Notes: generated from the letters alone by a model not told the origin. Counted from the first letter of the stretch, positions 27,857 through 36,911 are shown. The stretch: 64,000 bases of DNA from Tatumella ptyseos ATCC 33301 (GCF_000735525.1 NZ_JMPR01000013.1:16312-80311), one strand, 5' to 3'. Numbers and translations are program-made.

Positions 27857-27901
27857 GTTCCAGAAATGCTTCTTCTGTTTTTCCGTCGTGTTGCTCGTCA
27901 T

Positions 27902-28502
27902 AGAGTCCTCAAAACGTGATTAATGAGGGCGTCGCATAGCTTTCGTTGCCATTAATAAAACTGATAATAAGTGAAGGGAATGAAAGCTATAAGAAGCCAG
28001 TGATGTGGGCTTAAATCAGGTCAATGCTTATTGACGTATATTTACCTTAGTATAATGATGCTATATACATCAAGTTTTTGACCAGAATTGCTGGGAATTT
28101 ACATAAGAATAGGCTGATATTCTGATTATTATGTTAAATGGGGAATATATCACTGCCCGGGAGGCGGGTGATACATGCCACCTGTGCTGCGCTGTCGGCA
28201 GCCAGGGCGATTCGTTTAGGGAACAGCCCTGCTGAAACGGGGTGAACCGTTGCTCCTGATTAACTATAGCAGGTCATTGCCGGGTGTCATGTCATCCCCG
28301 CTGGCGGAGTCTGTTGCAGCAAACCGGCTGAGCAGCCATTGCCGGAGCTGCCTGACCTCCGGCCAGGCGGCTTTCTGTCACGTTTATCGCGGGCGTATGC
28401 CTCAGCGGCCTGGCCGCAGGCATTTTATCTGATCGGCTGGGTAGCGCTCGCCGGCGGGGTGGCAGCCCTGAATACCCCCCGACGGCAACCTCAGCCTGAC
28501 TC
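27902..28502. other. AT-rich intergenic region upstream of the ProP-like gene
   Basis: 600 bases without a credible gene. The part 27950-28140 is AT-rich and should hold the symporter promoter. A near-palindrome TGATGCTATATACATCA lies at 28056-28072 and resembles GntR-family operators. The remainder, 28145-28500, carries only short non-coding frames. Confidence 0.4.
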
Positions 28503-29294
28503 TCAGGCTGACAGCCCGTCATGTTCTTTGCGGTAGTTCTGCCAGGCGGCCTGAAGCAATGGCGCAAGCGCCTGAGCCCAGGCCGTCTGACCCTCTGCCT
28601 CAGTGATCAGATCCTGGCGGATCTCAATCGCGACCGACGGATAGCCATTTTTCTCTGCATGTTGGGGGATTGCGTAGTCCGTTTCATCGGAAACGGAATA
28701 GGGCTGGTTATCGCCGACGACCCAGTGATGCTGAGCGTTCAGTTGCGCCAGCAGTGCCTGAGGATAGGCAGGCAAGCGGTGATACAGCAGGCCGATATGC
28801 CAGGGACGCGGTATGTCCAGATATACCGGCGTGAAACTGTGCACAGAGATAATACAGGTTGCCTGCCCGCGCAGACGACGTTGCGCCAGGATCCGGCGGA
28901 TCTCTTCATGGTAAGGGGTGAAGATCTCCTGCTGACGTGCCCGTTTCTGTGCTGCGGATAGCCCCTGGTTACCCGGGATGTCGGTGGCTTCAGAAACCAG
29001 CGGGATTGAACTCACGGCGGCGGGTGGCCGGTTACAGTCAATCACCAGCCGCGACCAGGTCTGGGAAATCAAGGTGGCGTCCAGCAACTCACTTAACTGC
29101 TCTGCGACCGGCAGAGCACCGATATCCCAGCCGATATGGCGGTCAATTTCCGCCGGGGGTAATCCCAGCGTGCCGAGCCGCCGCGGAATGCGTTTTCCTG
29201 CATGATCGCAGATCAGCAGAAAAGGAGAGGCACCTTCAGGGTTGACCACCGTAAACGGGGCGGGTTCATCCGGAGACAACAATGTATCTGACAT
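28503..29294 (-). CDS. N-formylglutamate amidohydrolase family protein
   Basis: Zinc hydrolase of the FGase/HutG-like family, 263 residues. ICDHAGKRIPRRLGTLGL near the N-terminus, then DIGA, SRLVIDCNRPP, and the metal-site SVHSFTP are the family hallmarks; RQDLI follows near the C-terminus. I start at ATG 29294 (MSDTLLSPDE), preceded by AGGAGCTGCCAG; the longer frame from 29357 has no ribosome binding site. No other histidine-degradation genes are nearby, so the substrate could be a formylated or acylated amino acid other than N-formylglutamate. Confidence 0.88.
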   Translation of the reverse strand: MSDTLLSPDEPAPFTVVNPEGASPFLLICDHAGKRIPRRLGTLGLPPAEIDRHIGWDIGALPVAEQLSELLDATLISQTWSRLVIDCNRPPAAVSSIPLVSEATDIPGNQGLSAAQKRARQQEIFTPYHEEIRRILAQRRLRGQATCIISVHSFTPVYLDIPRPWHIGLLYHRLPAYPQALLAQLNAQHHWVVGDNQPYSVSDETDYAIPQHAEKNGYPSVAIEIRQDLITEAEGQTAWAQALAPLLQAAWQNYRKEHDGLSA

Positions 29295-29441
29295 CTGGCA
29301 GCTCCTGCTGATAGCACTGATTTGAAGAACAGCGGGCACGCTCAGCCCGATGAGCATGGATATGCGGCCGGACGGGATCCCTCCGGCCCGGGCCCGGGAA
29401 ACCCGGCTCCGCCTGTGGCAGCGGAACCGCAGAGTCAGCCG

Positions 29442-31757
29442 TTATTCACTTCGATCACAGAATGGCGGAGGTGAAAAGGCGGTAATTTCCGGCAACGGTT
29501 GTTCCCAGCGTTCAATTTCGACTTTACAGCTCTGGGCACTGCATCCCTGACCGAGGCGTGAACTGCCACGGTCTTCGGTCAGTACATTCGGGTTACCGTG
29601 TTTATCGAGTGAGCCAGGCGTTGACGGGTCCTGCGGGTCGTACCAGGCCCCGGTGGAAATCTGTACCACGCCCGCCAGGATCTGGTCGCTGATATGGACA
29701 CCGGCCAGCATAGCACCGCGCTGGTTAAAGACCCGGACCACCGAGCCTTCGGTGATGCCGCGTTCGGCGGCATCCTGCGGATGCATCCAGACAGGCTCAC
29801 GCCCCTGAACTTTGGTACTGCGGCTGAAGCTGCCGTGATCATACTGGCTGTGCAGACGGGAGCGGGGCTGGCTGGACAGCATATGCAGTGGCCAGGTCTG
29901 TGCCTGTTCCTGCTGGAATTGTTCTTCCTGCGGGTCCCAGAAAGGATATCCCGGGCATTCACGGTAACCGAATGCAGCGATAGTGTCGGAGTAAAGTTCG
30001 ATCTTTCCGGACGGCGTCGACAGCGGATGTTTTTCAGGATCGGCACGGAAATCAGCTAAGAAAATCTGCGGCCTGGAAGGGCGTTCAAACTCCAGCTTTC
30101 CCTGTTCCCAGAAATCATCAAATGCAGGCAGGGTGATCCCGTCTTCTTCTGCCCGGGGCCTGGACTCTTCATAGATGTGGCGCAGCCACTGATCCGGATC
30201 ACGGTTTTCAGTAAACTGTTCCGCAAACCCCAGTTGCTCCGCCAGGCCGCTGAAAATCTCATAATCATCACGCGCCTCACTGACCGGCGGAATATGCTGG
30301 CGCATGGCCACCATAAAGCCATCATGACTGCCGCTGCCGATATCATTACGTTCCAGCACGGTGGTGGCCGGTAACACGATATCGGAAAACTTAGCCTGCG
30401 CCGTCCAGTACTGCTCGTGCACGACAACGGTTTCCGGACGTCGCCAGGCCTCGACCAGACGGTTCAGATCCTGATGGTGATGGAAGGCGTTACCGCCCGC
30501 CCAGTAAACCAGACGAATATCCGGGTAGCGACAGTCCTGACCATCAAACTGATATTCCCCGCCCGGGTTCAGCAACAGGTCAGAAATACGAGCGACCGGA
30601 ATTTCGGTTTTGACCTTATTTTCGCCGGCCGGCAAACGGGGACCGGAAAAACCGACACGATCCGCTCCGGCCAGGTTGGTGCAGGCATAACCGAACGCCA
30701 GGCCGCCTCCCGGTGTGCCTATTTGTCCCAGCAGGGCCGTCAATGCCACCGTTGCCCAGTAGGCCTGTTCACCCTGGCGGGAACGCTGTATAGACCAGGA
30801 GATATTCACCATACTGCGGTGGCTGGCCAGTGTCCGCGCAAGCCCGGTAATTTGTTCTGTGCTCAGCCCGGTAATGGGGGCCGCCCAGGCGGCATTTTTT
30901 ACCACCCCGTCTGTTTCTCCGCTCAGATAGCGGCGCAGCGGACCAAAACCGACGGTATGGCTGTCGATAAATGCCTGGTCATGCAGATTTTCACTGACTA
31001 AGGTCTGGCACAGCGCCAGCAGCAAGGCCGTGTCAGTTCCCGGTCTGACCGGCAGCCATTCGGCGTTACTGACGGCGCTAAGATCATTTTTTACCGGGCT
31101 GACATTAATAAATTTCACCCCGTTCCCCTGCATCGTTTCCAGCCAGTGCTTCAGCATATGATCACTGGCACCGCCGACGTTTACCTGAGAATTCCTGACC
31201 GGCAGCCCGCCGATGGCGACAAAGACTTCACAATGCTCTGCCAGCACGGAGAAATGGGTATGTTTTTTATGCAGCGGGCTGAGCGGGCCGATAATATGAG
31301 GCAGAATACGCTCACCGGCAGCACTGCTGTAAGTATTGGTGCTGGCGGTATATCCGCCAAAACCTTTCAGAAAACGGTGCAACTGACTCTGTACGTGGTG
31401 GAAACGCCCCGCGCTTCCCCAGCCATAGGAGCCGCCAAAGATGGCTTCGTTGCCATGACGGGCTTTTACTGACTGCAGATCACGGGCGACCAGAGATAAG
31501 GCTTCTTCCCAGCTGACTTCAACGAAGGGTTCTTTGCCGCGGCCTTCCCGGGAGTCCGGGCCGTGTTTCAGGTAGCCCAGGCGGACCGCCGGGCGACGGA
31601 TCCGTGTGTTACCGGTAATGGCATCCGGCATCGACTGACCAATCCGCGAGGGGTTTTTATCCCAGGGCACGGGCTTCATCGCCGTGACCTTATCTCCGGA
31701 GGTTTCGACTTCGTAAGTCCCCCAATGGGTGGAGGTGAGTAACTGCTCAGTTTTCAT
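29442..31757 (-). CDS. bisC: molybdopterin-dependent sulfoxide reductase, BisC type
   Basis: Mo-bisMGD enzyme of the DMSO reductase family, 771 residues, closest in length and start to biotin/methionine sulfoxide reductase BisC. It has no twin-arginine signal peptide, so it is cytoplasmic like BisC and unlike TorA/TorZ. Ser115 in GGSYGWGSAGRFH is the expected molybdenum ligand; no N-terminal iron-sulfur cysteines are present. BisC reduces biotin sulfoxide and free methionine-S-sulfoxide. It lies 52 bases downstream of mtnB on the same strand, forming a likely sulphur-compound operon. A TorZ-like role in reducing other S- or N-oxides is not excluded. Confidence 0.85.
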   Translation of the reverse strand: MKTEQLLTSTHWGTYEVETSGDKVTAMKPVPWDKNPSRIGQSMPDAITGNTRIRRPAVRLGYLKHGPDSREGRGKEPFVEVSWEEALSLVARDLQSVKARHGNEAIFGGSYGWGSAGRFHHVQSQLHRFLKGFGGYTASTNTYSSAAGERILPHIIGPLSPLHKKHTHFSVLAEHCEVFVAIGGLPVRNSQVNVGGASDHMLKHWLETMQGNGVKFINVSPVKNDLSAVSNAEWLPVRPGTDTALLLALCQTLVSENLHDQAFIDSHTVGFGPLRRYLSGETDGVVKNAAWAAPITGLSTEQITGLARTLASHRSMVNISWSIQRSRQGEQAYWATVALTALLGQIGTPGGGLAFGYACTNLAGADRVGFSGPRLPAGENKVKTEIPVARISDLLLNPGGEYQFDGQDCRYPDIRLVYWAGGNAFHHHQDLNRLVEAWRRPETVVVHEQYWTAQAKFSDIVLPATTVLERNDIGSGSHDGFMVAMRQHIPPVSEARDDYEIFSGLAEQLGFAEQFTENRDPDQWLRHIYEESRPRAEEDGITLPAFDDFWEQGKLEFERPSRPQIFLADFRADPEKHPLSTPSGKIELYSDTIAAFGYRECPGYPFWDPQEEQFQQEQAQTWPLHMLSSQPRSRLHSQYDHGSFSRSTKVQGREPVWMHPQDAAERGITEGSVVRVFNQRGAMLAGVHISDQILAGVVQISTGAWYDPQDPSTPGSLDKHGNPNVLTEDRGSSRLGQGCSAQSCKVEIERWEQPLPEITAFSPPPFCDRSE

Positions 31758-31809
31758 TATTATCTTCTTAACCCGGTGGATTGGCGATGTTGTCAGCGTG
31801 GCAGGAGAC

Positions 31810-32421
31810 TTATTCGGTGGTATAAAGCCGGCGTTTCAGTTCGCATTCGAACAAAAATTCCAGCCCTTCTAAATGACGCCGGGCTTCACTGACATCCTTC
31901 CCCCAACAGGTCAGGCCATGACCCCGCAGCAGGAAGCCATAGTGAAGCGGGTGCTGCTGTGCATAGGCTTCTATGCGTGCAGACAAGGCAGCAATATCCT
32001 GATCATTTTCAAAGATTGCGATGGGTACGGTATCCAGATGGCTCTGCTGGCCGGTCAGGGACTTCTGCATCTCATAGCCGGACAGGGCCAGCTGTGCATT
32101 TTTTTCAATACGTGAAAGTACCGTCGCATTTACGGTGTGCACATGCAGTACCGCATTGGCCTCCGGAAACAGGCGGTAAATCAGTGTGTGCAATCCGGTT
32201 TCTGCAGAAGGGGTACGGCCGGAAGGTGCCTGTAAGGTGGCGATATTTACCTTCAGAAAATCGTCGGTAGTCAGGGTACCTTTATCGCGCCCGGACTCAC
32301 TCAGCCAGCACCATTGTTCATCCTCGCGGACTGACATATTACCGCCGGTGGCCGGTGCCCAGCCTTTACTGCCAATCCAGTGGCAGGCGGTTACTAATTG
32401 TGTCAGTCGTTGTTGCCACAT
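31810..32421 (-). CDS. mtnB: methylthioribulose-1-phosphate dehydratase
   Basis: Class II aldolase-fold zinc enzyme of the methionine salvage pathway, 203 residues. Zinc ligands are His93 and His95 (LHVHTVNAT) and His168 (LRGHGL); Glu74 in PSAETGLH is the catalytic glutamate position. GYEMQKSLTGQQSH is specific for MtnB rather than for fuculose- or ribulose-phosphate aldolases. It is the only salvage gene in the window; mtnA, mtnK, mtnC and mtnD are not beside it. First gene of a likely mtnB-bisC operon, preceded by MetJ-box-like octamers. Confidence 0.9.
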   Translation of the reverse strand: MWQQRLTQLVTACHWIGSKGWAPATGGNMSVREDEQWCWLSESGRDKGTLTTDDFLKVNIATLQAPSGRTPSAETGLHTLIYRLFPEANAVLHVHTVNATVLSRIEKNAQLALSGYEMQKSLTGQQSHLDTVPIAIFENDQDIAALSARIEAYAQQHPLHYGFLLRGHGLTCWGKDVSEARRHLEGLEFLFECELKRRLYTTE

Positions 32422-32455
32422 ACAGGTTCCTTTATATTACAGAGAAGTTATTTTT

Positions 32456-32471
32456 AGCCATCTAAACGTCT
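32456..32471. promoter_or_regulatory. tandem MetJ-box-like octamers upstream of mtnB
   Basis: AGCCATCT (32456-32463) and AAACGTCT (32464-32471) are adjacent and match the met box AGACGTCT at 6 and 7 of 8 positions. They lie 35-50 bases before the mtnB start codon, a typical place for a MetJ operator. Methionine-salvage function of the gene supports the call; binding is inferred. Confidence 0.6.
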
Positions 32472-32660
32472 GGCTGGATGTTAACACTGTGTCGACAGGG
32501 GAGCAATAATTCTCTGGAGTGCCCTGCAGGAAAGGGTTTGTTGCCGATAACTTCGGATTATTTGAGTCGCCGTCGGCCATACCCGGCACGCTTTTGTGCG
32601 GGATTGCTGTGCGGGAATATTGTGCCGCCTCTTTCAGACTGACCCGGTGTATTGCGTGAA

Positions 32661-32679
32661 CGGCCTCCAGAGGAGGCCG
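32661..32679 (-). terminator. hairpin after the pectinase gene
   Basis: Perfect 8-bp inverted repeat CGGCCTCC/GGAGGCCG with an AGA loop, 19 bases beyond the GH28 stop codon on the minus strand. No T-run. Confidence 0.5.
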
Positions 32680-32697
32680 CTGTTGTGTTCTCTTGGG

Positions 32698-34047
32698 TTA
32701 ACTCTTTCTCCAGTGGCTTCCCGGCCCCTGTTGCAGTGACAGCGGATGCTGATCTGAGGTGATTTTCACATTGTGCAGCGTGCCGTTTGCATAGCGGCTT
32801 TGCATTCCCGAGACAGAAGAAATAGTAATATTTTTCAGGCTAATGTTGCTTAACGGGGCTTCCGGCAGTCCGCTGATCATTCCTGCCATTCCGGCTCCGC
32901 TGGCTTGCAGATGGTTAACGGAGATATCGTGAATAAACGGCGTGTAACGACTGACGGGCTCAGGGGAAATCGCGCTGAGACTCTGGTGACTGTAGCCGCC
33001 GTTACCTCCATAGCTGTCGGTGATCACCAGCGGTACTCTGACGCCGGTCATAACGATATTATCGGCACTCAGTGGCCCGATCTCGCTTCCCCGATCACGG
33101 CCGGATTTCACACGGATCCCGTTCTCTGTCCCCCGGAAGCGGATATTTCGCACAGTAATACGCCCGATACCGTTGGCCGTTTCACTGCCGACCGAGATGC
33201 CGTGGCCGTTGTCGATTTCACAATCCTCGATAGTAATATCCCGGCTTGCAGGGGCTTTTCCGGTCGTTGCCAGTCCGGACTTGATCGAAATATCATCATC
33301 TCCGGTGGAAAGCCTCAGGTCACGCAGCAGGACATTCTGTGAGGAAACCACATCGACCCCGTCAGTATTCGGGGAGTCAGGGGGATTGGTGACAGAGCTG
33401 TGGCTCATGACGATATTTTGGCTGTCGCGGAAGACCACATTCCACATCGGTGAGTTGATCACTTGCACATCCCGGAGTTTCCCGCCACGGACGTGATCAA
33501 ATTCAATCAGCCAGGGGCGGGGCATACCGTTAGCGGCTGGAACCCCTTTCCAGTGGCTGGCAAACCATCGGGTATCACCCCGTTTCAGATGGTTACGGGC
33601 ATCCGTCGCGACCGGCCACCAGGCATGCTGGCCCTGGCCATCCACCGTACCGGGCCCGGTGATCGCCACGTCCCGGACGTGTGTGGCGATAATCAATGCT
33701 TCACGGGGCTGCAACGGTTTACTGATAAACGCGGCGTTAAAATCAGCCGGATTACCGGTTGAGGTTAACCGGCTGCCGGCAGCCAGATGCAAAGTGACAT
33801 GACTTTTCAGCATCAGCGGTCCGCTTACCCACACCCCTGCCGGTAAGGTCACGGTTCCGCCCCCTCGCGTGCTGCAGTGATCAATAGCCTGCTGAAGCTG
33901 GCCGGTGATCGGTGCCTGTCCTGCGGTGAGCGATAGCGCACATTCATGAGCGTTTGCCAGCGCACTGGCTGAGCTACACAGTGCCGGAAAGGCCAGAACA
34001 GAAAAAAATAAGCCCCGAAAACGCGGGGTCTTTTTTGCGCAAGTCAT
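32698..34047 (-). CDS. secreted glycoside hydrolase family 28 (polygalacturonase-type)
   Basis: Pectin-degrading enzyme of 449 residues. An N-terminal signal peptide with hydrophobic core LFFSVLAFPALCSSASALA directs export. The parallel beta-helix carries the four GH28 catalytic motifs in order: PNTDGVDV, TGDDDISIKSG, NGHGISVGS and GIRVKSG (R-I/V-K). The aspartates of the first two motifs are the catalytic acids, so activity is expected. Endo- versus exo-action cannot be decided. The gene stands alone on the minus strand; an AAAGAAACA stretch upstream recalls half of a KdgR operator, but only weakly. Suggests contact with plant material. Confidence 0.93.
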   Translation of the reverse strand: MTCAKKTPRFRGLFFSVLAFPALCSSASALANAHECALSLTAGQAPITGQLQQAIDHCSTRGGGTVTLPAGVWVSGPLMLKSHVTLHLAAGSRLTSTGNPADFNAAFISKPLQPREALIIATHVRDVAITGPGTVDGQGQHAWWPVATDARNHLKRGDTRWFASHWKGVPAANGMPRPWLIEFDHVRGGKLRDVQVINSPMWNVVFRDSQNIVMSHSSVTNPPDSPNTDGVDVVSSQNVLLRDLRLSTGDDDISIKSGLATTGKAPASRDITIEDCEIDNGHGISVGSETANGIGRITVRNIRFRGTENGIRVKSGRDRGSEIGPLSADNIVMTGVRVPLVITDSYGGNGGYSHQSLSAISPEPVSRYTPFIHDISVNHLQASGAGMAGMISGLPEAPLSNISLKNITISSVSGMQSRYANGTLHNVKITSDQHPLSLQQGPGSHWRKS

Positions 34048-34178
34048 ACGGCATTCCTGAGTTCATCGAAGAAAAAAGAAACAATAACAATCTATTAGGG
34101 TGAAGGTGTCAGCAACAGAAAGATTAACGTATCTGAATGTATAAAGATTTTTCAGACAGAGACATCCTGCATAAGGGT

Positions 34179-34200
34179 GTGGCCCCCGGGCGAGGGCCAC
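34179..34200 (-). terminator. hairpin after the M20 peptidase gene
   Basis: Inverted repeat GTGGCCC/GGGCCAC with an 8-base loop, five bases beyond the stop codon of the peptidase gene. No T-run follows on the minus strand, so it is only a weak terminator candidate. Confidence 0.4.
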
Positions 34201-34205
34201 AGAGA

Positions 34206-35312
34206 TTATTCGCCAAGGACCTGCTGAACACAGGATTTAAAGATGCGTACCCCGATGGCCAGCGCATCCCGGTCAAAATGCATTTCCGGATGATGCAAAC
34301 CCGGCACCAGGTTGGCGCCGAGGCCCCAGAATCCGCCTTTTACCTGCGGGCACAGGCGTAAATAATGGAAAAAGTCTTCGCTGCCCGGTGTGGTTTTGTT
34401 CGGTAACAGGGCATCTTCTCCCAGTTGCTGGCAGATAGCGCGGCTGATCACCGCCGTGGCTTCTTTATCGATGATCGCTGCCGGCATTTCTTTAAGGATT
34501 TTAATATCGACGGTGGCACCCAGGGCGGCGGCACTGCCTTGCAGAGCTGCAGTCACTTTTTGTTTCAGTTCCTCCATCGGGGCATTTTCCGCCGAACGAA
34601 GGTCCCAGCAGACACGGGCTTCAGAAGGAATAGAGTTAGTGACCCCGGCATCGGAAATAAAGCGGGTGGCCTTGGCGCTGAAGGTGAGTGACGGAGAAAG
34701 GTGGAGAGTATTCACCGCCTGCACCGCCTGAACGGCCGCATCCAGCGCATTGACGCCTAAATGCGGGCGGGCAGCATGGGCCGCTTTTCCGGTAAATACC
34801 GCTTCAATGGTCGCGGATGCGGAGTAATTCATCGCAGCCACGGCCTGACCCATCGGGCACTCTTCTACCGGACGCAGATGGAAGCCCAGCAGCATATCCA
34901 CGTTATCCAGAGCCCCTCCCTCCACCATGGCGATGGCCCCGGTCCCCAGTTCTTCCGCTGGCTGGAACAGGATCCTCAGTTTGCCTTTTTTTACCAGGCC
35001 TTCACGAAGGGTTTCCTCTGCGGCGGTCAGCACGACAGAGGAATGACCGTCATGGCCGCAGGTATGGCGTGCCACATGCTGACCGTCAATAATGTGGCCG
35101 AGGGCATCCATATCTGCCCGCAGGGCTAATACCGGCCCCGGCTGTCCACTGTCCAGTTCGGCGACGATCCCTGTGGTGCCGTTGATCTGGCGGGTGACAG
35201 TAAAGCCAGCGGCTTCCAGCGCAGAAGCGATATACGCAGACGTTTTAAATTCTTCAAATCCCAGTTCGGGGATTTCGTGCAACACATTAAAATGGTCTAA
35301 GGTACGTGACAT
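34206..35312 (-). CDS. M20-family amidohydrolase (IAA-amino acid/hippurate hydrolase type)
   Basis: Metal-dependent amidohydrolase of the M20D group, 368 residues. Metal and catalytic motifs are LRADMDAL (Asp), TCGHDGHSS (Cys-Gly-His) and FQPAEELGTGA (Glu-Glu), followed by GFHLRP and the late TPGSEDFFHYL. Such enzymes remove N-acyl groups or release amino acids from conjugates such as N-acetyl amino acids, hippurate or indole-acetyl-amino acids. It is the third gene of a yjiH-yjiG-peptidase operon, in the place where E. coli has isoaspartyl dipeptidase iadA, so the two membrane proteins may move its substrate or product. Confidence 0.9.
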   Translation of the reverse strand: MSRTLDHFNVLHEIPELGFEEFKTSAYIASALEAAGFTVTRQINGTTGIVAELDSGQPGPVLALRADMDALGHIIDGQHVARHTCGHDGHSSVVLTAAEETLREGLVKKGKLRILFQPAEELGTGAIAMVEGGALDNVDMLLGFHLRPVEECPMGQAVAAMNYSASATIEAVFTGKAAHAARPHLGVNALDAAVQAVQAVNTLHLSPSLTFSAKATRFISDAGVTNSIPSEARVCWDLRSAENAPMEELKQKVTAALQGSAAALGATVDIKILKEMPAAIIDKEATAVISRAICQQLGEDALLPNKTTPGSEDFFHYLRLCPQVKGGFWGLGANLVPGLHHPEMHFDRDALAIGVRIFKSCVQQVLGE

Positions 35313-35375
35313 AGTTAACTCCGGTGATCTGCTGACCGGCAGTATCCGGACTGCCGGTGCGAATAATAATGAGTG

Positions 35376-35843
35376 TCAGGCGATAAAACGCATCACCAGC
35401 ATAGAGATAACGGCATTAACGATGCTGGTCAGCATCAGTAACGGCCAGTATTTTTTAGGCACATCCGCCACCCCCAGTAAACGGCCCATATACTGCAACT
35501 GGGCACCCATCAGAAAGATAGCGGGAATAAGAATGGTGACCTGAGCGGGGTCCAGCGTTCCTTTCGTCAGCAGACTGACAGCCACACCGGTACCCGCCGA
35601 CGAAGAAAGCCACGCGGTGAGTAAGACGGTAATCGCTTCGCCCGGCAGGCCAAAAATACCCATCAGCGGGGCACAGAGGTGGCCAATCATCTGCATAATA
35701 CCGAGCAGGTTCAGGATTTCGGCAATCACATAGGCCATGACGACATTTGGCATCAGATTGTTAATGGCAATATTGAACCCTTTACGGGCACCGATGACAA
35801 AGATATCAAACGGATTGGCACTGGTTTTAAGCTGATTACTCAT
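35376..35843 (-). CDS. yjiG: YjiG-family inner membrane protein
   Basis: Membrane protein of 155 residues, the length of E. coli YjiG, resembling the nucleoside-recognition/Gate domain of spore maturation protein SpmB. Four hydrophobic segments; landmarks NPFDIFVIGARKGFNIA, LTAWLSSSAGTGVAVSLL and ILIPAIFLMGAQLQYMGR. It overlaps yjiH by 8 bases and is followed by an M20 peptidase gene. Transport function is likely but unproven. Confidence 0.9.
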   Translation of the reverse strand: MSNQLKTSANPFDIFVIGARKGFNIAINNLMPNVVMAYVIAEILNLLGIMQMIGHLCAPLMGIFGLPGEAITVLLTAWLSSSAGTGVAVSLLTKGTLDPAQVTILIPAIFLMGAQLQYMGRLLGVADVPKKYWPLLMLTSIVNAVISMLVMRFIA

Positions 35844-36519
35844 TGATGAAATCCTTTCTGTAGACCGTATTTAATGCGACTCTTACCAAACCCGCTCCGA
35901 CAAATTTCAGTACAAACATTAATAATAACGGGACAATTAACGGGGTGGTCAGAGAAGCAAATAATGCCGAACCGATAGCGAAGTAGTTATTAATCAGTCC
36001 GGCGCCGGAATATTGCCAGGATCCCATAATCACGACATGTTTACGGGTGATTTTTTTGCTGTCATAAAGTTCTTTACTGAGAGCCGCGCCGGCATCGGTA
36101 CTTTGTAAATCCGTGATTAATGCAAGCCCGGTATAACCGGGTAACCCCAGCAGCGGTTTCAGTAACGGGGTTAACAACCGGTGGGCTGCACGGATAGCGC
36201 CATAATGGGTAAAAATCTCCAGTAATCCCAGCGCCAGCATCACCGTCGGGACTAATGACAGTGCAAACAGAAAGCCTGCTTTCGCCCCGACCCCTCCGCT
36301 GCCAACGAAGGTCCCTCCGGCCCCGTCCTTCATGGTCCCGAAGGCTCCGCCGAGCGTAGTAAAGTCAAAGGCCCCCAGCCAGGCCATGTCTTTGACTTTA
36401 AAAAACAGTCCTGAAAAGACCAGTAAAACGGCTATCAGAGCTATCCATGCTCCTGGCGTCACTTTAAGGGCGTTTTCGTCCTTATCCTGACTTTGGTTGC
36501 TGATGTTGTTATCGCTCAT
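35836..36519 (-). CDS. yjiH: YjiH-family inner membrane protein
   Basis: Membrane protein of 227 residues, partner of YjiG, with the Gate domain found in nucleoside transporters and spore maturation proteins. The hydrophilic N-terminus (about 20 residues, rich in Asn, Ser and Asp) precedes several helices; LITDLQSTDAGAALSKEL and IMGSWQYSGAGLINNYFAIG are characteristic. First gene of the yjiH-yjiG-M20 operon; divergent from a LysR regulator across a long AT-rich gap. Confidence 0.9.
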   Translation of the reverse strand: MSDNNISNQSQDKDENALKVTPGAWIALIAVLLVFSGLFFKVKDMAWLGAFDFTTLGGAFGTMKDGAGGTFVGSGGVGAKAGFLFALSLVPTVMLALGLLEIFTHYGAIRAAHRLLTPLLKPLLGLPGYTGLALITDLQSTDAGAALSKELYDSKKITRKHVVIMGSWQYSGAGLINNYFAIGSALFASLTTPLIVPLLLMFVLKFVGAGLVRVALNTVYRKDFINE

Positions 36520-36911
36520 AATTATTCTCTGTATTTATTGTAGTGATAAGTTTCCCTGGTGTCGGAGAACCTGAGTTAATATTTTGTCTGTCCACAAAAT
36601 AGATGTTTAACAACTTTCATACCGGGTTTAAAACACAGGCATAAAAATCCGCTAACCTGCTGTTTATAAACTCTGTAAAATTTATAAATAACATAAAAAA
36701 GGAAAATAGCTTTATTGTTATTAATATATTTCACTGTTTATCGTGGTGCAGTTCGCACTCTTCTGGTGCTTCCCTGAAGTGCAATCAGAAAATTATTTTT
36801 TTATATCTGATGCCTCGGTTTTATCCGATTATCGTTAAGGTTTATAAAAATATAAATGTCCTGTGAACGGTGTTATTGTTGCTTCCCGGTCAACAGTTAA
36901 CAGAGACTGAC
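36520..36911. other. AT-rich divergent control region of yjiH operon and LysR gene
   Basis: 392 bases without a gene, very AT-rich between 36640 and 36860. This is where a LysR regulator divergent from its target operon would bind; no single T-N11-A site stands out because of the low complexity. Confidence 0.45.

Noticed and set aside
28031-28056. TTGACG plus TATAAT as a plus-strand promoter
   Set aside because: The spacer is only 14 bases and no gene follows on the plus strand.
28056-28072. TGATGCTATATACATCA as a HutC/GntR operator for the formylglutamate-type hydrolase
   Set aside because: It is over 1.2 kb from that gene's start and closer to the ProP-like gene; no GntR-family regulator is adjacent. 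Kept only as an unexplained palindrome.
34071-34092. KdgR operator ahead of the pectinase gene
   Set aside because: Only one half-site resembles the consensus.
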